From: Pseudomonas sp. ADAK13
Lineage (GTDB): Bacteria > Pseudomonadota > Gammaproteobacteria > Pseudomonadales > Pseudomonadaceae
Direction of reading: 5' to 3'
Assembly: GCF_012935715.1 (NCBI RefSeq)
Contig: NZ_CP052860.1
Location: 6,386,001-6,450,000, forward strand
Length of the DNA: 64,000 bases
This document shows positions 27,496-36,496 of the stretch, piece after piece. Both the position numbers and the translations under genes were made by a program. How positions within the stretch are numbered: the stretch's first letter is position 1; each line of letters starts with the position of its first letter. Below the pieces are notes generated by a model, which had not been told where the DNA came from, searched no databases, and saw only the letters and a list, made by a program, of their open reading frames with translations.

Positions 27496-28695
27496 TTAGA
27501 GCTCGCTTGGGCCGCCGATAAAGTCCAGTCGCAGATTCAACCACTGCCGAACGATTTCCCGAGCTGCTTGCCGGGCATCATGAGCAGAAAAGCCGCGCTC
27601 GTGCTGCAACCAGTCGCTCGTCGCTTGCCGCGCTGGCTCAACGGCCGCCAGCGTCTGCTGGCGTTGCTGGGCAGGCCATTGCTTATCAACACCCCAGTCG
27701 CGCAGGGTGAGTTCAGGGTCCTGGGTCCGCCCGGCAGTGCCCGGTTGGAGAAACAGCCGAGGCGACGCGGTAGCCTTGAGCGAAAGCGCGCTCCAGTCGG
27801 CATAGCTGGCAAAGCGGATGGTGCCTTCGTTCTGCGATGCCGTGGACAACGGCTCGGTCAAACTATCGTCCAGCCGCTTCCACGCCGGCTGCGCAAACAG
27901 GTCGCCCTGCGGCGCGCAAATCGGTGCAAAGCTGTCCCGGGTGGAGCCGTACAGCGATCCGAACGACTCATACGCGACCTCGCCCTGACGGCTGAAAACA
28001 AAGCAGTGCACATAGGGACGCTGGTCAGCGAACAGCTCATACCGTTCGCGCTCGATCATCATGCGCAGCAACGTCAACATCACCCGGTCACGGCTGACGG
28101 CGGGATCGTTTTGCAGGTCCTGCCAGATCGACCAGGGAAAGTTGTCTTCCTTGAGCGCTACGAGGACCTGCTTGCGATTCTCCTCGGCCTCGCTTGCCGT
28201 GACACCACTGTCAGGTTCAAAACGCTGCAGGTAGACCAGCCAGGCGGCCGCCAGGTCATTCATCGGAAAGCGCCTGAGCCCCTCTGCCGCCTGAGCCGGA
28301 TGGTAAGGAATGCTGGCAATGATTGCGTCAACAGCGGCCGTATCCTTGTGGGTGATCGAACCCACCTCGACCACTCGCTGGCTCAGTTGCGATTGCAGGC
28401 AACCGACCAGTGTTTCCGGATCACGGGCACACTCGTTGCGAGTTTGCAGCCAGGTGCGCTGGCCACGGCGCAATTCGTCGCGCTGATCGGGGGCCAGTTT
28501 GGCCATTGCCTGGCCGTAGTAAATGCCAAGGAAACTGTCGAGTTCGCTCAACTCGGGGCTGGCGCAAATGGCCTTCTCCACCGGTGTGGAAGCTTTTTTA
28601 CACTCGAAAGAAGCGCCACTGGCGGGCATGCCTGCGCCCATCAGCACGCCAGCGAGCAACAACGTTGGGTAGACGGTATTCATACGGCGGGCCAT
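27496..28695 (-). CDS. LprI/DUF1311-type exported protein
   Basis: 399-residue exported protein. A signal peptide precedes a DUF1311/LprI-like domain (FECKKASTPVEKAICASPELSELD-type cysteine pattern; RDELRRGQRTWLQTRNECARD). LprI of Mycobacterium inhibits lysozyme through this domain. The remaining ~280 residues have no recognised domain. AAGGAAAG lies before the ATG at 28695; an in-frame ATG at 28683 is an alternative. A large frame on the other strand is a shadow of this gene and the next. Confidence 0.75.
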   Translation of the reverse strand: MARRMNTVYPTLLLAGVLMGAGMPASGASFECKKASTPVEKAICASPELSELDSFLGIYYGQAMAKLAPDQRDELRRGQRTWLQTRNECARDPETLVGCLQSQLSQRVVEVGSITHKDTAAVDAIIASIPYHPAQAAEGLRRFPMNDLAAAWLVYLQRFEPDSGVTASEAEENRKQVLVALKEDNFPWSIWQDLQNDPAVSRDRVMLTLLRMMIERERYELFADQRPYVHCFVFSRQGEVAYESFGSLYGSTRDSFAPICAPQGDLFAQPAWKRLDDSLTEPLSTASQNEGTIRFASYADWSALSLKATASPRLFLQPGTAGRTQDPELTLRDWGVDKQWPAQQRQQTLAAVEPARQATSDWLQHERGFSAHDARQAAREIVRQWLNLRLDFIGGPSEL

Positions 28696-28773
28696 GACTT
28701 TCCTTGGATGAGTTCCTTTCAAGGCGCCCATTGTGCCGAGGCGATTGCCAATGTCCAGCCTGGCGGCGCCGCG

Positions 28774-29811
28774 TTACGAATCGCCTGCCAGCTCACGCTC
28801 AATCTGTTCGATGCTGGGCAAGCTGGTTTGCAACTCTGCCGGCAGCGATTCCACCAGTTGATACTCGGCAACCCCAATCGGACGGGAGCTGTCACGCAGG
28901 GCGTATTCGGCCACCACTTCATTCTTGCTCTTGCACAGCAGCAGGCCGATGGTAGGACTGTCCTGCGGGTGCTTGAGCTGGGCGTCCACCGCCGCGAGGT
29001 AAAAACCCAACTGCCCCAGGTGGTCGGGCTTGAACTTGCCGGCCTTGAGTTCGATCACCACATAGCACCTCAGCTTGAGGTGGTAAAACAGCAGGTCGAC
29101 GAAAAACTCCTCGCCGCCCACATCCAGCAAGACTTGCCGCCCTACGAAGGCAAAACCTGCGCCCAGCTCCAGCAAAAAATCGGTGACATGTTTGACCAGC
29201 GCGTTTTCGATTTCGCGCTCCTGCGCATCGAGCGTCAGCCCGAGAAAGTCGAAACGGTACGGATCCTTGAGCGATTCGCGCGCCAGGTCGGACTGGGCTT
29301 TGGGCAGCAGCCCCTCGAAGTTGCTGACGGCATTTCCACTGCGCTCCAGCAGGCGACCTTCGATTTGCATGACGAGAACGTTGCGCGACCAGTTGTGTTC
29401 GATGGCCTGGGCGGCATACCAACGTCGAGTTTCGGGTCCCGGCAGCTTATCCAGCAACGCCAGTTGGTGATACCACGGCAATTGTGCAAGCACCCCTTGC
29501 ACAAATTCGGGATCCGGCCACGCTTGCGCAAATGCACGCATATATTTCAGATTGCGCGGCGAAAAACCCTTCATCTCCGGAAAGGCTGAACGCAGGTCCT
29601 GCGCCAGTCGCCCAATCACCTTGGTCCCCCAGCCCTGCCGCGCTTGCCGGGTCAAAATATCCTGGCCGATCTGCCAGTAGAGCAGCACCAGCTCGCGGTT
29701 TACCGCCAACGTGGCGCGTTGCTGGGCCGAGTGGATTCGACCCTTGAGGTCAGTCAGCCAGTCGCTGTACCCCTCGGGCGGTGTGGTCAGGCTTTCGCAG
29801 GTCTCACTCAT
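28774..29811 (-). CDS. YhcG-type PDDEXK nuclease (DUF1016)
   Basis: 345 residues. The N-terminal helical DUF1016 domain (ATLAVNRELVLLYWQIGQDI; FSPRNLKYMRAFAQAWPD) is followed by a PDDEXK nuclease domain with D239 (FFVDLLFYH) and E254/K256 (IELKAG), so the active site looks intact. YhcG-like proteins occur beside restriction and other defence genes; none is adjacent here. GAGGG precedes the ATG at 29811. A role in DNA repair or defence is inference. Confidence 0.85.
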   Translation of the reverse strand: MSETCESLTTPPEGYSDWLTDLKGRIHSAQQRATLAVNRELVLLYWQIGQDILTRQARQGWGTKVIGRLAQDLRSAFPEMKGFSPRNLKYMRAFAQAWPDPEFVQGVLAQLPWYHQLALLDKLPGPETRRWYAAQAIEHNWSRNVLVMQIEGRLLERSGNAVSNFEGLLPKAQSDLARESLKDPYRFDFLGLTLDAQEREIENALVKHVTDFLLELGAGFAFVGRQVLLDVGGEEFFVDLLFYHLKLRCYVVIELKAGKFKPDHLGQLGFYLAAVDAQLKHPQDSPTIGLLLCKSKNEVVAEYALRDSSRPIGVAEYQLVESLPAELQTSLPSIEQIERELAGDS

Positions 29812-30001
29812 TCCTTTTCCCTCGTGGGTTTGGCAGGCGGCCGATGGTAGCGAGGGAAAAATGCAGAGTGGGCCAGCAGAATGCTTTCGATACAAATCAG
29901 CTGGAACCCTCCATGAGCGTGCCTTAATGCAGATCAAGAGGTGCCCCGGCGTGCCTCCTGTGGTCAAATGGACCGGTCACTTCCATGGTTATTCCCGATC
30001 T

Positions 30002-30655
30002 ATGAACGCCACACCCACCGACGACAGCCAGGCATCCACCGGGGACCGCATCCTGTTCCTGCTCAAGACCCGTGGCCCACTGAAAACCACGGACCTGGCT
30101 GCGCTGTTGGACATCACCTCCGAAGCCGCCCGCCAGCAAATCCAGAAGCTACAGGTCGCGGAGTTGATCGTCGGCGTATCGGCCCCCATCTCGGGTGCCG
30201 GTCGGCCATCGCTGAAGTGGACACTGACCGAAACCGCCCAGAGCAAATTCCCGGATTCCCACAGCGTGCTGACGTTGCACCTGATCGACTCCATCGAAGG
30301 GATTTTTGGCAGCGAAGGCGTGGAAAAAGTCATCGCCAGCATGGAGGCGGCGGCCAAACACGAATACATCCAGGCCTGCTCCGCCGCGTCGAACCTGCAG
30401 GAGAAAGTCGAGATCCTGGTGCAGATTCGCGAGCGCGCCGGGTACATGGCACAGATGGAGCCGCTGGACGATGGCTGGCTATTGGTGGAAAACCACTGCC
30501 CCATCTGCGTGGCTGCGCGCAAGTGCCAGGGCTTCTGCCGCTCGGAGCTGCAAATTTTCCAGGCGGCGCTGGGGGACGAGAATGTGGTGGAGCGGTGCGA
30601 GCATTTGATTTCCGGGGACCGGCGCTGCGCCTACAGCATCCAGCCCCGCAAGTAA
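30002..30655 (+). CDS. Cysteine-rich winged-helix regulator, SufR-like
   Basis: 217 residues. The N-terminal winged helix (PLKTTDLAALLDITSEAARQ; GRPSLKWTLTE as wing) is followed by a C-terminal region with six cysteines: C166, C169, C175, C179, C199 and C209 (HCPICVAARKCQGFC). C166-X12-C179 matches the first spacing of the SufR iron-sulphur motif. An iron-sulphur-sensing repressor is therefore likely. An upstream in-frame ATG at 29926 would add 25 residues without a clear role. No suf or isc genes are nearby, so its target is unknown. Confidence 0.82.
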   Translation: MNATPTDDSQASTGDRILFLLKTRGPLKTTDLAALLDITSEAARQQIQKLQVAELIVGVSAPISGAGRPSLKWTLTETAQSKFPDSHSVLTLHLIDSIEGIFGSEGVEKVIASMEAAAKHEYIQACSAASNLQEKVEILVQIRERAGYMAQMEPLDDGWLLVENHCPICVAARKCQGFCRSELQIFQAALGDENVVERCEHLISGDRRCAYSIQPRK

Positions 30656-30659
30656 AAAA

Positions 30660-30763
30660 GAGGCTGCGGTGGGCTGCGCAGCAACCGTAATTCCATCACC
30701 GCAGTGTCCCGGATACACCAACGGTTCAGGCTTCACGAAAGCTGCGCAGTCCATCGCAGCCTC
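30660..30763. repeat. REPIN-like inverted repeat
   Basis: Arms of 23 bases (30660-30682 and 30741-30763) match with two mismatches; the core is GGCTGCG...CGCAGCC with inner GCTGCGCAGC. The element fills the gap between the convergent genes ending at 30655 and 30779 and may double as a terminator. Confidence 0.65.
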
Positions 30764-30778
30764 GGCCTCAAGCCAAGG

Positions 30779-31279
30779 TCAGGCCCCTTGCAGATTGAAC
30801 AATGCAAATGCCAACAGCGCCCAGACCAGCAGCACCAAATGCGTCAGCTGCAAGCCCTCCTGGCGAATCCAGTAGCCGAACCACAAGCCGCCCAGCAGCA
30901 TCGCGAAAACGAACGCCGAGAAGCCGCTGAGGGCGAGGTTGAGCCATGGCCGGGCCGCCGCCAGGCCGTCGCCGAGGACCAATTGGTAGCTGCCGGCCCA
31001 CGCCGCCACTGCCGCGACAACTTGCAGGACCAGCACGATCAGCAGTGCCCACTGATGGAGGCGTGGCGAGCGCACCGCACGCCTCAACAAGGGCGTGTCG
31101 ATAGCCGGAGCTTGGTGCAGCGGCGCCATGGCCATGGTCGCGCCCACGGCACCCACCGAGCTGCGAAAAGCCTGCCCGTTGTTTAGCACCGCGAGGGTCA
31201 GCCAGACACTCAAGCCCAGGGCCTGCGTCCCCAGGAACAGACCGGTGGAACCACCCGGCAGCAATGCGTCCACGCTCAT
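30779..31279 (-). CDS. Predicted small integral membrane protein (DUF2165-like)
   Basis: 166 residues with about four membrane helices; GGLWFGYWIRQEG near the C-terminus resembles the conserved segment of DUF2165 proteins. GGAGG five bases before the ATG at 31279 fixes this start over longer frames. It lies 126 bases ahead of, and downstream in transcription from, another membrane protein on the same strand. Function unknown. Confidence 0.7.
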   Translation of the reverse strand: MSVDALLPGGSTGLFLGTQALGLSVWLTLAVLNNGQAFRSSVGAVGATMAMAPLHQAPAIDTPLLRRAVRSPRLHQWALLIVLVLQVVAAVAAWAGSYQLVLGDGLAAARPWLNLALSGFSAFVFAMLLGGLWFGYWIRQEGLQLTHLVLLVWALLAFALFNLQGA

Positions 31280-31405
31280 CCAAACCTCCATATTCGCTGA
31301 AAGGGCAAATCGGGTTTCAGCCATATACACAAGAACTTGCTTGGATAATACGGTGAGCGCTTTAACTTACACAAGACATTACTTTTTGCATGTACCGCCA
31401 ACGGC

Positions 31406-32422
31406 CTAAACCCGTACGCCGAGCATGCCGCTGGTAATGACGATTGTGACCACGCCGCCCACCCCAATAACCCACCAGGTCGCCAGCAAACTGCGCGACT
31501 CGCTGACATTGTGGTTACGCAACACACCACGCAAACCGCAACCCAAGTGCGCAATCAGCAAGAACACCGCCAGGGAGTAATGCGGCAGCAGCCGAATGCT
31601 CCACGGATCCGCCAGCAACCCTACCGGCTCAGCCACGGCCCAAGCGTAATCGGTGTCGGTGCCGAAGTAACGCGCCAGGGTAAACACCGAGTTGATATGG
31701 GACGCGATAAACAGCGACAAATACGCACCTGATGCAGTCTGCAAGGCATCCAGCAGATCGGCGCGGGTGACGGTTTTCGGGCGAATCAACACCAGCCCGC
31801 TGAGAATCTGGAAGAAAAACGTGACGATGATCACCGGCTCCAACACGCCATTGCGATACACCACCCGCAGCGCCTCCATCACCGACTTATGCACATCGGT
31901 ACCCAGTACACCCAGCAGGTGGTTGAACAGGTGCGGCGCGAGAAACACCAACAGAATCGCCACCGAGGCGATGCCGTGGGCGACACGCAGCTTGATATAG
32001 GTCTTGTCGGAGGTCACCAGGCTGATGCTCGGGCCCGTTGACGACACCATCGCAAAAAAGCCCGTCAGTGCCAGCCACAGGCTGCTCCATACCGCGATGT
32101 CGTGGCCGTAGATTTTCATCAGGTACAGCACGACGCCCATCAGCGTGTACGCGGGAGGCGCCGCCACCGCAAGGCACGACAAGCGCCGCGCCAGCACCAG
32201 ACGCGTGCTCATCACCGGCTGGACACCGGTCACATACACACAGGCAAACGCCAGCAGCGGCACGGCATAGGCACTCAGGATCAACGCCAGGGCGACCGGG
32301 GTGCCGGCGCCTGCCACATGCGCCTGGTTACTCCACGCCAGCGCCCACGGATAGTACAGCGCCGCAGCGAACGGCAGCACCCATAGCCACTCCAGCCAGG
32401 GTTTGATAGCTTTGCTTAACAT
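31406..32422 (-). CDS. Polytopic membrane protein with heme-b-like histidines
   Basis: 338 residues with about eight to nine hydrophobic helices. Histidines at H149, H164, H168, H242, H281 and H292 lie in or at the ends of membrane helices (RVAHGIASVAILLVFLAPHL; LPHYSLAVFLLIAHLG), reminiscent of the cytochrome b subunit of succinate dehydrogenase or fumarate reductase. The two halves look loosely similar. No flavoprotein or iron-sulphur subunit is adjacent. GGGAAA precedes the ATG at 32422. Role in electron transfer is a guess. Confidence 0.65.
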   Translation of the reverse strand: MLSKAIKPWLEWLWVLPFAAALYYPWALAWSNQAHVAGAGTPVALALILSAYAVPLLAFACVYVTGVQPVMSTRLVLARRLSCLAVAAPPAYTLMGVVLYLMKIYGHDIAVWSSLWLALTGFFAMVSSTGPSISLVTSDKTYIKLRVAHGIASVAILLVFLAPHLFNHLLGVLGTDVHKSVMEALRVVYRNGVLEPVIIVTFFFQILSGLVLIRPKTVTRADLLDALQTASGAYLSLFIASHINSVFTLARYFGTDTDYAWAVAEPVGLLADPWSIRLLPHYSLAVFLLIAHLGCGLRGVLRNHNVSESRSLLATWWVIGVGGVVTIVITSGMLGVRV

Positions 32423-32515
32423 ATTGATTTCCCAGTGATAAATATCACCGGATAGTGCCCAGCCATCGCCACCCGCGACAATTAGGCACCCAGGCAAAAG
32501 CCTTTTACCCAATGG

Positions 32516-33421
32516 TCATGCCTGGAAGGCTTGCACCATGTAGTCGACGAACAGCTTGACCCGCAGCGGTATCTTGTCGCGCTGCCGATAGCAGATGTAA
32601 TGCCCCCTGCCCCGCGCCTGCGCCGCATAACCCGGCAGCAAAACGATCAAACGCTGTTGCGCGATCCAGTGCTGCGCCTGATAGCCGGCCAGCTGTGCCA
32701 CACCACCACCGGCTACGGCCGCGAGCGCCACTAGCTCCGGGTCATTGAACAACTGGCTGTAAGGCAACGGGAGGCGCATGAACTGCCCATCGACTTCAAA
32801 CTCCCACACATGCGGCTTGCCCGATTGCGCCAGGCGAAAGGCGATGGTTTTGTGCGCCGCCAGGTCTTCAAGGGTCTGCGGGTAACCGGCTCGCTGCAGA
32901 TACTCGGGCGCGGCACAGGTGACGAAACTCATCGGCGCCAGCTGTTTGGCAATGACATCGGCGTCCTCAAGCCGACCGTTGCGGATCGCGACATCCACCC
33001 GGCCCTCGGAGAAATCCACGTGGCGATCGTTCAGGTCAAATTCGAGGGTGATGTCCGGGTGTGCCTTACAGAACCCGGGCAGCAACGGCGCAATGCACTT
33101 GCGCCCAAAGCCCACGGTAGAGCTCACGCGCACTACGCCGGACGGCGACTGGGTAGCGTGTTTCAGCGCTTCGGTCGTGCGCAACAGATGCTCGACACTG
33201 GGCAGGCACTCTTCAAAAAACCGTCGCCCTTCCTGCGTGACCGCCACGCTGTGGGTCGTGCGTTCCAGCAGCTTGATTGCCAGTTGGGTTTCCAGGCGCG
33301 TAATGCTGCGACTCACCGAAGGCACTGAAATGCCCAGGTCGCGTGCTGCCTCGCTGAAGCTTTCGCTGGCCGCGACTTTCATGAAGGCGATGACGCCGGC
33401 GAAGTTTTTTCCGATGGACAT
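32516..33421 (-). CDS. LysR-family transcriptional regulator
   Basis: 301-residue LysR protein: helix-turn-helix (SFSEAARDLGISVPSVSRSITRLE) and a C-terminal effector domain, of the CrgA/DhcR-like group. AAGGAAA lies before the ATG at 33421. It ends 93 bases before the membrane protein gene on the same strand and is divergent from an AraC gene. The target is unclear; the membrane protein at 31406 is one possibility. Confidence 0.9.
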   Translation of the reverse strand: MSIGKNFAGVIAFMKVAASESFSEAARDLGISVPSVSRSITRLETQLAIKLLERTTHSVAVTQEGRRFFEECLPSVEHLLRTTEALKHATQSPSGVVRVSSTVGFGRKCIAPLLPGFCKAHPDITLEFDLNDRHVDFSEGRVDVAIRNGRLEDADVIAKQLAPMSFVTCAAPEYLQRAGYPQTLEDLAAHKTIAFRLAQSGKPHVWEFEVDGQFMRLPLPYSQLFNDPELVALAAVAGGGVAQLAGYQAQHWIAQQRLIVLLPGYAAQARGRGHYICYRQRDKIPLRVKLFVDYMVQAFQA

Positions 33422-33590
33422 CGGTGGGGTTTCCTTGAAGGGCGCACGCCAAAAGCCTCGACAGTACCCAACCGGAAACCCAAGCGCCCTAGCCAATCCG
33501 ACGGTTTTTCAGTAGGCCAACCTGCGGCTTTACAGCCCTTTTGATCTGGCACAAAATTCCGCCTTATCTAGAAAATATCGGGATCGCGCC

Positions 33591-34358
33591 ATGCTTGAAC
33601 ACCCATCGATTAAGTTTGGCGCGGCCCCCGTGCAAGGTTTGGTCCGGGAGTATTTGCCCGGCTTGCGTGAACCTCACGTTCACCCGGAACACGCGCAAAT
33701 CATGTACGCCATCAAAGGTTCGATGACGGTACTGACGGCCGAAGGCATCTGGGTTCTGCCACCGCAGCGGGCACTCTGGATTCCGCCGGGTGTCAGCCAC
33801 ACCTTCAAGCATTCGCGTCAGGTGTCGATGCGTACCGTATATGTGCGTCAGGGCGCGGCCAGCATTCCACCGTGGGCCCGCTGCGCGGTGTTAAATGTCG
33901 GGACGCTGGTGCGCGAGCTTATCCTGGCCTGCGCGCAACTGCCGGGCGAGTACCCCGAGCACAGCCGCGAAAGCCGCCTGGGCACCGTGCTGCTGGACCA
34001 CCTGGCATTGCTTGAGCAAGACGCCTTTTACCTGCCGGAACCCTCGGATAAACGCGCGGTGCGCGCCGCCAACCTGATCAAGCAAAACCCCAACGACACT
34101 CGGCCGCTCAAGGAAATCGCCTTCGAGGTGGGCGCCAGTGCACGCACCCTGGAGCGGCTGTTTGCTGCCCAGGCCCGCATGGGCTTCGGCGCCTGGCGCC
34201 AACGCTTGCGGATGATGGTGGCCCTGGAAAACCTCGCGGCGGGGGAAAGCGTCAGCAGCACCGCCGCCGCGATTGGCTACGAAAGCTCCAGCAGCTTTAT
34301 CGCCGTGTTCCGCTCGGTGTTCGGTTGCAGCCCGGCCAGGTATTTCGCCCAGCGTTGA
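33591..34358 (+). CDS. AraC-family transcriptional regulator (NimR-like)
   Basis: 255 residues: an N-terminal cupin (HVHPEHAQIMYAIKGSMTV; IPPGVSHTF) and a C-terminal AraC DNA-binding domain (LKEIAFEVGASARTLERLF; STAAAIGYESSSSFIAVFR). The layout matches E. coli NimR/YdeO-type regulators that often govern an adjacent exporter. Here the neighbours are a divergent LysR gene and a convergent OprD porin, so the target is not obvious. Confidence 0.88.
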   Translation: MLEHPSIKFGAAPVQGLVREYLPGLREPHVHPEHAQIMYAIKGSMTVLTAEGIWVLPPQRALWIPPGVSHTFKHSRQVSMRTVYVRQGAASIPPWARCAVLNVGTLVRELILACAQLPGEYPEHSRESRLGTVLLDHLALLEQDAFYLPEPSDKRAVRAANLIKQNPNDTRPLKEIAFEVGASARTLERLFAAQARMGFGAWRQRLRMMVALENLAAGESVSSTAAAIGYESSSSFIAVFRSVFGCSPARYFAQR

Positions 34359-34364
34359 GCCAGC

Positions 34365-35681
34365 CTACAGCAAGGGAATGCTGTAGCTGACCATCAACCG
34401 GGCTTCGTCTTTATCGGCGCTGTCATTACCCCGCAGCACCGCACCACGCCACATGAACCCAAGCCCCTTGAAGGTGCCGGCAGGAATCACATAGTCAACG
34501 CGCACGTCCCGCTCCCATTCGGTATTGTCACGACCTGCCGTGCGGATGTGGCTGCCATGTATGTAGGTGACACTGGTCTTCAGCCCCGCCACGCCCAGGT
34601 TCGCAAAGTCATAGGCATAGCTGCCCACCGCGGCCTGTTCCCCGGCGTTGACGAACTTCAACGACTGGGAGTTGGTGATCAAATACACCGAGCGGCCCTG
34701 CCCCTGGTTGATATGGGGGAAGTCACTTTCGCCCGTGGTTTTCTGATACCCCAGGCTCACCGAATGGCCTTGCAGCGAATAGGTAAACAAGGCACTCCAC
34801 AGGTTATTGTCGACCTTGCCGTTGTTGATGCCCGGCCCGTAGTAACCCGAGCCGACGTAACCCTCGGCACGCCCCGCCGCGCTGGAATTCTTGCCGTCCG
34901 AGGTGCTGTGGAAGTAGCGCAGGTCACTCTTGAACTGGCCCACGGGCAACTGCCAATTGTGTACCAGGCCAAGGAAGTGTTGCTGGTAGAAGTTCTCCAG
35001 GTTCGCGTAGTAGTACTGCAACAGCAGCTGCTTGTTCACGGTGTAATCCACACCACCGTAGTAGAACTGATTGCTGGACTTGCCCTTGACCGGATCGTTC
35101 GCGCCGGCGATGGACAAGCCCTGGCCGTTGCTGGAGTTCCGGTCAAGCACCTGCTCGATTTTGCCGGCGACGAGGTTGAAGTCTTTCAGGTCTTTGGAGT
35201 CCACCTGGTAGCCACGAAAGGTCTGGGGCAACAACCGGCCATCCTCATACATCAACACCGGCACCCGGGGCATCAGCGTGCCCACTTTCAGCTGGGTCTG
35301 GGAGATGCGCACTTTGCCGGTGACCCCGGTCTTGCTGAAATCATTGGCGGCCTTGCCATCAGACAGCGGGAAGACGCTACCGGGTGTGTTGTCCTCCCCC
35401 ACCTTGCCGGCACGCCCTGACGCATCCAGCCGTACGCCGTACAGCTCTTGCAGATCCAACCCCAGGCCCACCACCCCCTCGGTGAAACCGGATTGATAAT
35501 TGAACATGAAGGCCTGGCCCCATTCCCGGTCCGAGGCCCCCTTGGCATTGCGCGTGTCCTGGTTGAGATAGAAGTTGCGCAGGTCCAGGGTCGCTTTACT
35601 GTCGTCGATAAAACCCGATGCAGCCGCCTGCTGCACAACGCCGAAAGAAACGGCCAGGGCCAGGTAAGTCTTGTGGTTCAT
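34365..35681 (-). CDS. OprD-family outer-membrane porin
   Basis: 438-residue porin with a signal peptide (AVVQQAAASGF region), the N-terminal SKATLDLRNFYLNQD typical of OprD, alternating beta strands and a C-terminal VSYSIPLL. OprD homologues form 18-strand channels specific for basic amino acids, aromatic acids or sugar acids. CGGAGC precedes the ATG at 35681. No transporter or catabolic enzyme is next to it, so the substrate is unknown. Confidence 0.92.
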   Translation of the reverse strand: MNHKTYLALAVSFGVVQQAAASGFIDDSKATLDLRNFYLNQDTRNAKGASDREWGQAFMFNYQSGFTEGVVGLGLDLQELYGVRLDASGRAGKVGEDNTPGSVFPLSDGKAANDFSKTGVTGKVRISQTQLKVGTLMPRVPVLMYEDGRLLPQTFRGYQVDSKDLKDFNLVAGKIEQVLDRNSSNGQGLSIAGANDPVKGKSSNQFYYGGVDYTVNKQLLLQYYYANLENFYQQHFLGLVHNWQLPVGQFKSDLRYFHSTSDGKNSSAAGRAEGYVGSGYYGPGINNGKVDNNLWSALFTYSLQGHSVSLGYQKTTGESDFPHINQGQGRSVYLITNSQSLKFVNAGEQAAVGSYAYDFANLGVAGLKTSVTYIHGSHIRTAGRDNTEWERDVRVDYVIPAGTFKGLGFMWRGAVLRGNDSADKDEARLMVSYSIPLL

Positions 35682-35792
35682 GAAGGCTCCGAACAGTGAA
35701 CACGACTGTCCCGTCGACCCAGTGATGGCAGCCGTTTTTTATTGTGTGTTGCAGTGTTTTCATTCGACGGGAGGCGCGCACGATATAGGCCT

Positions 35793-35814
35793 GGCGGTTG
35801 TGAAAACAGCCGCC
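35793..35814. terminator. Hairpin between FCD protein and porin genes
   Basis: GGCGGTTGT, loop GAAA, ACAGCCGCC: a 9-bp stem with one G-T wobble. It lies about 105 bases downstream of the FCD gene stop, and 112 bases upstream of the porin start on the same strand. Possible intergenic terminator; no long T run. Confidence 0.35.
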
Positions 35815-35919
35815 AAAACGGGCATTCACTTTTTCAGTTTCTGTAACAATGAAGACGACGCGCAAGCGTCTGGGACGGGCTTTCCACGAGGGTCTTGAGT
35901 CAACTGCGAGTACAACGAT

Positions 35920-36423
35920 TCACGCTGCAGCGCCGTCTCGCTCCGACAGCCAGCTGAGCTTTTCCAGCATGGGATCGAACATCGCACGTACCGCCTCGAC
36001 TGCCGCTTCTTCATCGCCAAAGATAATCGCCTGGACGACTCGCGCATGGGCTTCAAGCCCCGGCTCATACAACTCGTTGTCGGCAAAAATCGCCAGGTAC
36101 TGGCTGTGGAACGAAGAGCTGAATGCGCGGTACATAGACTGCAAGACCACGTTGTGGGAAGCCACGGCCACCGCACCGTGCAAGGCCTGGTCGCGGTCGA
36201 CGAAATCGTCGAGTTCGTCCCCGAGGCTATATTCCCCACGGCGCGCCAGGGCGTGCCACAACCGGCGGATATCCTCCAGGGTGCGACGGCGCGCAGCGAG
36301 TCGGGCGGTTTCGACTTCCAGCAGGTACTGGGCCTCCAGGTGGTCGCGGATCGCGCTACGTTGTTCACGAATGCCATCGATGATCGAGGCGACCCAGGCG
36401 TGATTGCAAAGACCGGCGTACAT
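35920..36423 (-). CDS. FCD-domain-only GntR-like protein (no DNA-binding domain)
   Basis: 167 residues matching only the C-terminal FCD ligand domain of FadR-type GntR regulators (LEVETARLAARRRTLEDIRRL; DRDQALHGAVAVASHN; LEAHARVVQAIIFGDEEAAVEAV). The usual ~70-residue winged helix is missing, and only 73 bases separate this start from the end of the FUSC gene, so it is not encoded in another frame. CAGGAG seven bases before the ATG at 36423 suggests it is translated. It may be a 5'-deleted remnant or a real effector-binding protein that lost DNA binding. An in-frame start at 36444 exists. Confidence 0.7.
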   Translation of the reverse strand: MYAGLCNHAWVASIIDGIREQRSAIRDHLEAQYLLEVETARLAARRRTLEDIRRLWHALARRGEYSLGDELDDFVDRDQALHGAVAVASHNVVLQSMYRAFSSSFHSQYLAIFADNELYEPGLEAHARVVQAIIFGDEEAAVEAVRAMFDPMLEKLSWLSERDGAAA

Positions 36424-36457
36424 GGGCAACTCCTGAAAGATCATGCCCCTCCAGTAT

Positions 36458-36475
36458 GGAGATTGATTCTCATCC
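36458..36475 (-). promoter_or_regulatory. Fur-box-like sequence
   Basis: On the minus strand this reads GGATGAGAATCAATCTCC. ATGAGAATCA matches ten consecutive bases of the Pseudomonas Fur box core, with the second half CTC instead of ATC. It lies about 35 bases upstream of the FCD-only start, where a promoter would be. Confidence 0.4.
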
Positions 36476-36496
36476 AGACTCCTTCCGGCCCGCCAA

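Noticed and set aside
27568..29589. A 673-codon open frame on the plus strand
   Set aside because: It lies opposite the LprI-like and YhcG genes, whose frames show recognisable domains; its own product has no domain, signal or conserved pattern. It is a shadow of high-GC coding sequence.
35826..36377. Alternative frame overlapping the FCD-only gene
   Set aside because: Its product is low-complexity and lacks the FCD pattern found in the other frame, which also has a good Shine-Dalgarno site.
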